Shown here: positions 57,850 to 64,000 of the stretch, one piece after another | Layout: each line of letters starts with the position of its first letter | How positions within the stretch are numbered: position 1 is the first letter of the stretch | DNA from: Solen grandis | Taxonomy: Eukaryota; Mollusca; Bivalvia; Adapedonta; Solenidae | Length of the DNA stretch: 64,000 bases | Assembly: GCA_021229015.1 (NCBI GenBank) | Contig: CM037781.1 | Coordinates: forward strand, 69,090,173 to 69,154,172 | Direction of reading: 5' to 3' | Translations under genes and position numbers: made by a program | The notes under the pieces: model-generated | Databases searched by the model: none | The model's input: only the letters and a program-made list of their open reading frames with translations | What the model was told of the DNA's origin: nothing

Positions 57850-58010
57850 TATGAGATCGAGGTGCGGTCTGGTCACTTATGAAGCATTCAACCTGACATC
57901 TGAAAGGTCGGTGGTTCTGTGCGCTCGGGATCTTCCTGTATCTATAAATAGATTGACTTGCTGTATACATGTAGCTGAAAAATGTCACAGCGACGCTAGA
58001 CTCCAAAAAA
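57850..58010 (+). mobile_element. Diverged SINE S3-like copy
   Basis: AAGGTCGGTGGTTCTGTGCG, CTCGGGATCTTCCTGTA and CTGAAAAATGTCACAGCGAC match the S3 body loosely. Confidence 0.5.
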
Positions 58011-58020
58011 TAAATCAAAT

Positions 58021-58690
58021 TATCAATTTTGTAAAAGTGATATCTTCAATTATTATGTTATAAAATAATCAATGATTACCGACAAGTATCAAGGGTAATC
58101 CCGAAATTGAGTGCTCTTGTCATATCTCATAGGATAACAAGTCTGTGCATGAATTGTATCGTGTGCCAAACAATGCTTTACTTTTCTATATAAGGGGCAT
58201 CTAATAATAAACAAATTATCACTATAATCAGTTGAGTGGAAATCCCGAAAAAAAATCGGGGGGGGGGGCGGATTTGGTCAAAATGTTACTTTATGTATGA
58301 ATTACATCTACACATGATACAATTGTTTCACTGAAAATGAGAAAGGAAATTTTTTCTAAAAATGTCCACTGGAATTGATTGTATTGCTTTTTTAATTCAT
58401 TTTTATAATACCAAATAGATGCTATGACGTCACACCTAATCACTTCATCACGACATCTATATACACCATTTCACCACTCGGTATATTCGATTCTTAAAAT
58501 TGACCATCAGTCTCATGTGTTTGTATATAAACTACCGAACAATGTGTATAATTCTTAGAATTTAGATTAAAAGTTATGGGATTGCTCGTTGATTTACGTC
58601 TAATTTCGGAGTGAAGTGATCTACGGCAAACTTTTTGTGCTGAGCATCATTCATATGTGCCAGTGCCATATGAATAATCATGAACAAATA
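58021..58690. other. Unassigned DNA
   Basis: No gene. A poly-G run lies at 58258-58268. Confidence 0.5.
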
Positions 58691-58697
58691 TATTCAT

Positions 58698-60310
58698 TTA
58701 CTGAAACAATCTAAACTGAACATGCAGCCGAATAAAATCAAACATAATTAAGACGGGTTTAATTTGGAAATTGTNNNNNNNNNNNNNNNNNNNNNNNNNN
58801 NNNNNNNNNNNNNNNNNNNNNNNNNNNNNNNNNNNNNNNNNNNNNNNNNNNNNNNNNNNNNNNNNNNNNNNNNNCACCTTTTTACTGAGCCTGGTATTGT
58901 ATGAATGAATACAGTTTTGCTGTGTAAATTTAGACTGTAAATAAGTTGGGGATAATCCATGTTTGACTTTAAATACATGAGACAATGTAATACAGTCAAC
59001 TCTTCTATAAACTGGAAGCCAACCTACAGACTTAAAATGTTCTATGCCAATATGACATCTGGCATCCAGGTCTAAAACAAATCTTATGAGCTTATTTTGA
59101 GTAATTTGGAACTTTTTTGAAAACTTTTTGACAAACTAAAATACCAAATAGAACAAGCATAATCAAAATGGCATTGAATTAATGAAGAAACAAGAAGTTT
59201 TTTTGTGTGCCTAGTCAAATAATCATTTTTCCTGTAAAGAAACATCAATCTAGAATTAGCCTTTTTTAAAATTGACTGAGCCATATCATTAAATGATAAA
59301 GTTTGATCCAAGGTTACACCAAGGTATTTTACTGATGAGGTATGTTTAATTAAAGAGTCATTACAAGTTATGTTGAGATTTCTATTGACCTTCAATTTGT
59401 GACTTGACCCAAAAAGTATTGATTCTGTTTTACCAAGGTGCAAAGATAACTTGTTGTCAATGAGCCAATTACTTGCATTTTTTTAAATCAGATGATAATA
59501 ATGATTCAACCTTGGATTTATCCTTATCAGCAACTAATATGGCTGAATCATCAGCATATAACAAAAGTTTACTACTGACCACCGATGACATATCATTCAC
59601 ATATATTAAAAACAGAAGAGGGCCAAGTAAAGAGCCCTGAGGCACGCCACAAGTAACTGGGGAAGCTGTTGAGTATGTTCCAGAAACATCAACAAGTTGG
59701 CGCCTATCTGAGAGATAAGAGTTAAACCACCTTACAATGTCGTTGCTAAATCCACAAGCTTTAAGTTTCATGAGAAGAATTGAGTGATTTACAGTGCCAA
59801 ATGCTTTTTGTAAGTTCAAAAGTACCATACCAATAATATTACCTTTATCCATTTCAAAACGTATGTAGTCAGTTAGATAAATCAAACATGAGTCAGTGGA
59901 AAACCCGCCTCTAAATCCCGAATGAAATTCATACAATAAATTCTTCTCTTTCAGGAAAGATTCAACTTGTCATAAACAACCTTTTCAAGTATTTTAGAAA
60001 TATATTTAAAACTGATACAGGCGGTAATTTCCAACATTAGTTTTACATTCTTTTTAAAAAGGGGAACAACTCTAGCTGATTTCAGATCATCAAGGCACAA
60101 CACCTTGTATAAAGAAGATTAATAATATGGTTAGGGACTGGACTATCAAAGGGAACCATCTCGACAAAACGGAGGGAATACCATCTAGACCATGGCCTTT
60201 TTGCACTAAGCTGTGTCAAATACTTCAACAATTTGTTTTCAGAAACAATTGAAAATAAACACTGTTTGATAAACTCCCATTTAGTGAATAAAATTTGTAA
60301 CAAAGTTTAA
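58698..60310 (-). pseudogene. CR1-like LINE reverse transcriptase, broken
   Basis: From 60300 down, N-terminal RT remnants appear (SIVSENKLLKYLTQLS, then KILEKVVYDKLN near 59990). A long open block at 59936-59469 holds FHSGFRGGFSTDSCLIYLTD, motif A MVLLNLQKAFGTVNHSILL, motif B PVTCGVPQGSLLGPLLF and motif C LLLYADDSAILV. The thumb (SVKYLGVTLDQTLSF) is in a different frame at 59443-59084, and a further piece (SPTYLQSKF) at 58985. In motif A the catalytic aspartate of LDLQKAFD is Asn and the second is Gly, so the enzyme is inactive beyond its frameshifts. Family by motif order is CR1/jockey-like. Confidence 0.88.
58775..58874. other. Assembly gap of 100 N
   Basis: Exactly 100 N within the LINE remnant. 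Confidence 0.99.
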
Positions 60311-60349
60311 CCCAAATTTATTAACAGAAGGGGGAAGCTTATACTATTG

Positions 60350-60560
60350 AAAACTTATAACGCTGACCTCCAGATACAATGGATTAACAGCAGTACGCTC
60401 AGTAACATTATCTCAACACCTTGACAACCAGTCCGGAACTACCCTGATACTGAGCACCTGGCAAAGAAGACATACCAGAACCATTTTAAATGATGGTATG
60501 TCCTGACCGGAGATTGAACCACGACTCCGGCCTTCGTGATAATAGATTACTGCGCATCTG
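60350..60560 (-). mobile_element. SINE family S2-like, reversed
   Basis: On the minus strand the B box GTGGTTCAATCTCCGG is followed by GACATACCATCATTTAAAAT and GGTGCTCAGTATCAGGG, parallel to CATGACATACCAAAGTCATT and GGCACTCAGCATGTAAGGG at 31600-31660. Diverged but same order. Confidence 0.65.
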
Positions 60561-61160
60561 AACTTAACGCCGTACATTATTCCGCAATAAAGCTCTCGAA
60601 AAGATGTGTTTTTTTTAATATGTGATTATTTAATTATTGAACAAATTAAAAAATATAACGATTGAAATAATGGAAAAACATCAGTAAATATGCGACAAAA
60701 ATAAATCACAAATAGATAATTATTGCTCAGTTCGTCGAGAAGGATAGAACAGAACTTGACCATGTTACCATGGATACAGCTCACTCACTACAAAATGAAC
60801 TGGTGACTTTTTAATATGTTCTGATCAAGGAACCTATATGGAACACTTATATGAAAACAAGAAAATGAAGCTACTTTTTTCTCACATAATGATAAAAAAA
60901 TGAAGTACCGGCAGAATTCGAACAACTTAATCTGATAATTTGAACAATCATAAACTTATATCATAACATTATTTTATTTCTATTTCTTTTCAAAGAGAGA
61001 TGTTTTATTTTAAACCATTTTGTTAAAGATGTTAACCATCAATACGTATCGCAAAAACGAACTCGGTGACTTAGTTTTTTCAATTTTCGTTTTTCAGCAC
61101 ATTTTTGCTACATAAAATATGTGTAAAATAAAATGTAAAAATAAAGATATATGTTCACGT
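60561..61160. other. AT-rich unassigned DNA
   Basis: No gene or repeat recognised. Confidence 0.5.
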
Positions 61161-61184
61161 ACATAAACAGTAGAACGTTTGTTT

Positions 61185-61250
61185 GTTGACAAGCTGTCCC
61201 TGCAATCAAGCGGTCCCCGGTTCGAGTTCCGGCCTGACCTCAAATACACG
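61185..61250 (+). mobile_element. Possible tRNA-derived SINE head
   Basis: CCCCGGTTCGAGTTCCGG is a good B box with a pairing T-stem, but no convincing A box is seen at the right distance. Confidence 0.35.
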
Positions 61251-61799
61251 CATCATGTAATAAGAGTGTCTGACTTGATATATTTGAAAAATACTTCAAG
61301 GTTGTCATGGGTGATATTAATCCTGATAAAACATCGACATATACTTCTTCAGCCAGAACACCTTACCAGCAGGTTTACTTCTCATTCCTACAAACAACGC
61401 CCCATCAGTGTCCCGGTATGAGAGACAATCGGCCTTACTACCCATCACTCTGACTGACCAGTATGGAGGGTGAGTACCGTGGCTTATCTACACGATGAAT
61501 GTTGTTAGACCACCAACCACTTACAAGTATGTTGACCTGACTGGTCTACGTGAATGTCTTTAGGAAAAAATTAAAATCCTTAGTGTTTATACTTATAGAC
61601 CAAATCACCATTTTGTGTCAGACATGTTACGGTGTGGGTGTCAATATCCGGTATATAAACACGTCACTATAGCGACTGACATGTAAAATAGTTGGGCGTG
61701 TAAACATGTACCGTCCTTGCCCCCGCCCGAGTCTCCTCTGTATCTGTCCATCCATCGTCATCACCATACTTCTCCATTACCCGGTCGTCGTGACACGTG

Positions 61800-62000
61800 A
61801 CGTCATCATGCCCCAAACACCCCACAAAAAACACCCCCCCAACCACATAGCCCAAACCAAACCCCACACCCACCCCCACCACCCCACACCCCCACGGGCC
61901 AACCACACCCCCCCCCAAATTCCTTTGCTCCCAAAAAAACCCGAGTCCCCCAGCCGGGCGGTTTAAACAGAGCCCCACCGATCTCTGTTCCCCCCCGGGG
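61800..62000. repeat. C-rich / CCCCAC tract
   Basis: Strand-asymmetric C runs separated by A. Open frames on both strands are compositional. Confidence 0.75.
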
Positions 62001-62411
62001 TACCGGACGCCCACCTCTGAAAAAAAGAACCGACGTCACGTGGTTTTGATGGTATATCAAAAATCTACCTTAAGTTGAAGGGGGGCAATACAAATTTTCT
62101 TGTTCAGGGTCACATAAAAACAAGATCACCACTGGGAGAAAGGGAACCAGATAGCCAAATCTGTTTAATGTTTGACTTGTTTTATTTGAAACTTTCTTTT
62201 CAAGTAAATTCTCCCGCGGGATACATCAGTGCTTGAAAGGTTTAATCAGGACCGAGCCATTCACCCTGTTGTAAGAGATCCTCTATGACTTTTTGGGGTT
62301 GGGAAATCGGGCTGACATGATATGGTGCTTCCGACTCTATTCTGTTACAACTTCTCCATTTTTTTCAACCTTCACAGATGCCTTTGTTATCCGATAAACA
62401 TACTTTCCCCT

Positions 62412-62962
62412 TTATTCATTGAGTCCAAAAATGTCTTGAAATTCCTGATATTTTCGTTCCCCTTGTTTCAGAATATTTTCGCATGCATCACGTGATCTTT
62501 CAAATCTGATTCCTTGGCCTTTTACGTCTTCAATTCCCTTGTATGCTTTTTCCTAAAGGGTTTCCATAAATTGTTTCTTTTAATTCTCCTCCTAATTTCT
62601 TGACATATTGAACACACTGTTTTTCCCTTTTGATCACCATAGCACATTTTTTTTTTCCCCCCGGATGATCGTAAAAGTCTCAACATGTATTTAATTTCCT
62701 CATTTCTCGACAACATCTAAATTTAAAATTTACTTTTATTCAGCCCGGGTGCATTAAACACTTTCGAAGGGCCTTACCATTTTCCCTTTTCAGAGTTAAA
62801 AAAAACGTCCCCCATAACAACTTTTTGGACCCTCGCAGAAGTTTGTTTAGTAGGGTTCTCTGTATCATCACAGTAGGGGGGGAGTGTAACGCCGAACTGT
62901 CCCCCTATGGAGTCCCTGGTCGCCATGCTGTCGGGGAAAAAAAAGCAAATAAAGAAAGACAA
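62412..62962 (-). pseudogene. Possible two-exon unidentified gene (C-terminal part)
   Basis: On the minus strand, 62930 down to about 62780 reads MATRDSIGGQFGVTLPPYCD, then DTENPTKQTSARVQK, in balanced codons, and meets ATGGTAAGG, a donor. After about 65 bp, AAATTTTAAATTTAG is followed by MLSRNEEIKYMLRLLRSS, then VCSICQEIRRR (a CxxC pair). After a one-base slip in an A run comes IEDVKGQGIRFERSRDAC, then a run ending DIFGLNE and TAA near 62412. The product is not recognised. The slip lies in a homopolymer in a stretch that looks poorly polished, so it may be sequence error and not decay. Confidence 0.35.
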
Positions 62963-64000
62963 CTCTAATTTTTCTTTAGAATACTCTGAAATTTTACAAG
63001 AAGGGTTTAATCCCCTTCTATAAACCGTAAGACAAATGTAGATTTATGCCAGGCTTTTCTCCCCAAAATTTTTCCCCTTTTTTTTTCGTTTTGGGAGGAA
63101 AGAAAAACCCTGGACTTCAAAAGCAAGTTAAAGGAAAAATTTTTCAAGAAAAGGAATACCCTATGGAAAAAAAAATATGTATGAACAACGAATAAAAAAG
63201 AAGAAAAAAAAAGGCGTTCAGTTTTAGTTGCACGTCTTTAAAATAAAAGTAAATAAAAATTGAAGTATTTTATGGGAAAAACGAAAGGCGGAAAATGATA
63301 AAAGTGGCCCCCACTTAGCTCTGCTATACATGCAATATAATTAAATGTATTCATTTGGAAAAATGATTGAAACCCCAATTCCCCAAAGCTTTCCAAATTT
63401 TTCTCGACGATTTCCCTTTGTAACACCGATATTTTGTGCCTTGCACGTCATACAAAAAGTCCCACCCCATTTTAGATAAATAACAAAAACCCATTAAAAT
63501 ATTTAGTCATACAACTGAAAAAACACATAAATTTAAATCAAAATTACAATTTGATAGCTGGTTTTAAATTTCATCTGTGTGGGGCATTTGCTATATGATA
63601 CAAGTTTGCTGCCTCCGGATACAGAAAAAAGGGAAAATGCATGATACCACGACCACAAGTTGCATGAATTTAATGAAAAACAACCGGGATGCATATAATC
63701 TTTATATAAAAGTAGATTAAAAACGTTATTTAAAGTTTGGAAAAAAAAATTACCACGATAAATATTGGGGGTTTTGTGCTTTTTTTTTTGCTGTTCTTAT
63801 TTGTTCAGTGATATTCTTTTTTTTTTTTGCAGTGGTAATCAAAAAAAAATCAATGTTATAAAACCAAAAGGACTCACTGTTTAAAATTTATGAGTCAGGG
63901 TTTTTCCCAAGCAAAAATCAATGAGTTTCCGGGATAAAAAAAGTCCCAAATTTAAAAAAACAAACAAAAAAAAAAACCCCAATAAAAAAGCATATTTTAT
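62963..64000. other. Homopolymer-rich sequence, no gene seen
   Basis: Unusually many runs of A, T, C and G of 4-10 bases in succession (for example near 63060-63080 and 63780-63850). The texture differs from the rest of the window. Confidence 0.5.

Noticed and set aside
61667..62060. Gly-rich and Pro-rich frames on both strands
   Set aside because: C-rich tract; no domain and no start context.

Overview
The window looks like repeat-rich, AT-rich nuclear DNA from an invertebrate animal, most probably a bivalve mollusc. This is an inference from family content and not a database result. It rests on the many short elements that begin with a GCTCACCTGAGC-type hairpin and end in GGGCCATCATGGCCC plus CTCTTGTTT, on tRNA-headed SINEs, on several non-LTR retrotransposon lineages, and on GT-AG introns. 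There are no bacterial operons. Three runs of exactly 100 N mark scaffold gaps. No intact ordinary host gene could be identified. Almost every coding stretch is mobile-element-derived, and all but one are visibly broken.

Layout. 1-1.24 kb is a hierarchical minisatellite. 1.4-1.85 kb is a foldback inverted repeat. 3.88-8.65 kb holds a decayed minus-strand gene with C2H2 fingers and a family B DNA polymerase-like N-terminal region (Polinton/virus-like), cut by a 1.47 kb non-autonomous element. 9.9-12.5 kb is mostly short interspersed elements. 12.6-13.5 kb is a hAT transposase fragment (minus). 13.86-14.44 kb holds another repeat and an unusual TTCTAGAA palindrome cluster. 14.7-17.2 kb is a chimera of two non-LTR retrotransposons (minus). 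17.2-23.8 kb is interspersed repeats and a SINE.

23.86-34.38 kb is the best-structured locus. It is a plus-strand, three-exon, frameshifted gene for a tyrosine-recombinase-like protein with an N-terminal zinc-finger-like region and a C-terminal Myb/SANT-like module. Its 6.0 kb first intron carries a nest. An intact 469-codon FLYWCH plus MULE-type transposase lies in a 2,520 bp element with matching ends and a perfect 8 bp target duplication (GCGTAAAT). That element sits inside an older pogo/Tc1-like element flanked by TA.

35.5-43.8 kb is repeats, with a truncated mariner transposase at 41.9 kb. 44.3-44.9 kb holds SINEs. 46.7-48.2 kb is a CpG-dense long-TIR element. 49.3-50.6 kb is a degenerate minisatellite and a short telomere-type repeat. 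53.0-53.3 kb is a (TAC)-type triplet tract. 54.7-55.4 kb and 58.7-60.3 kb are two more LINE remnants (minus). 55.5-56.5 kb is a CTACC-rich array interrupted by a SINE-bearing segment. The last 2 kb is unusually rich in homopolymers and may be poorly polished. It may hold two exons of an unidentified minus-strand gene.

The genes do not form a pathway. The window is a stratified record of transposition. The nested structure at 23.9-34.4 kb gives a relative order: recombinase gene first, then the pogo-like element, then the MULE.
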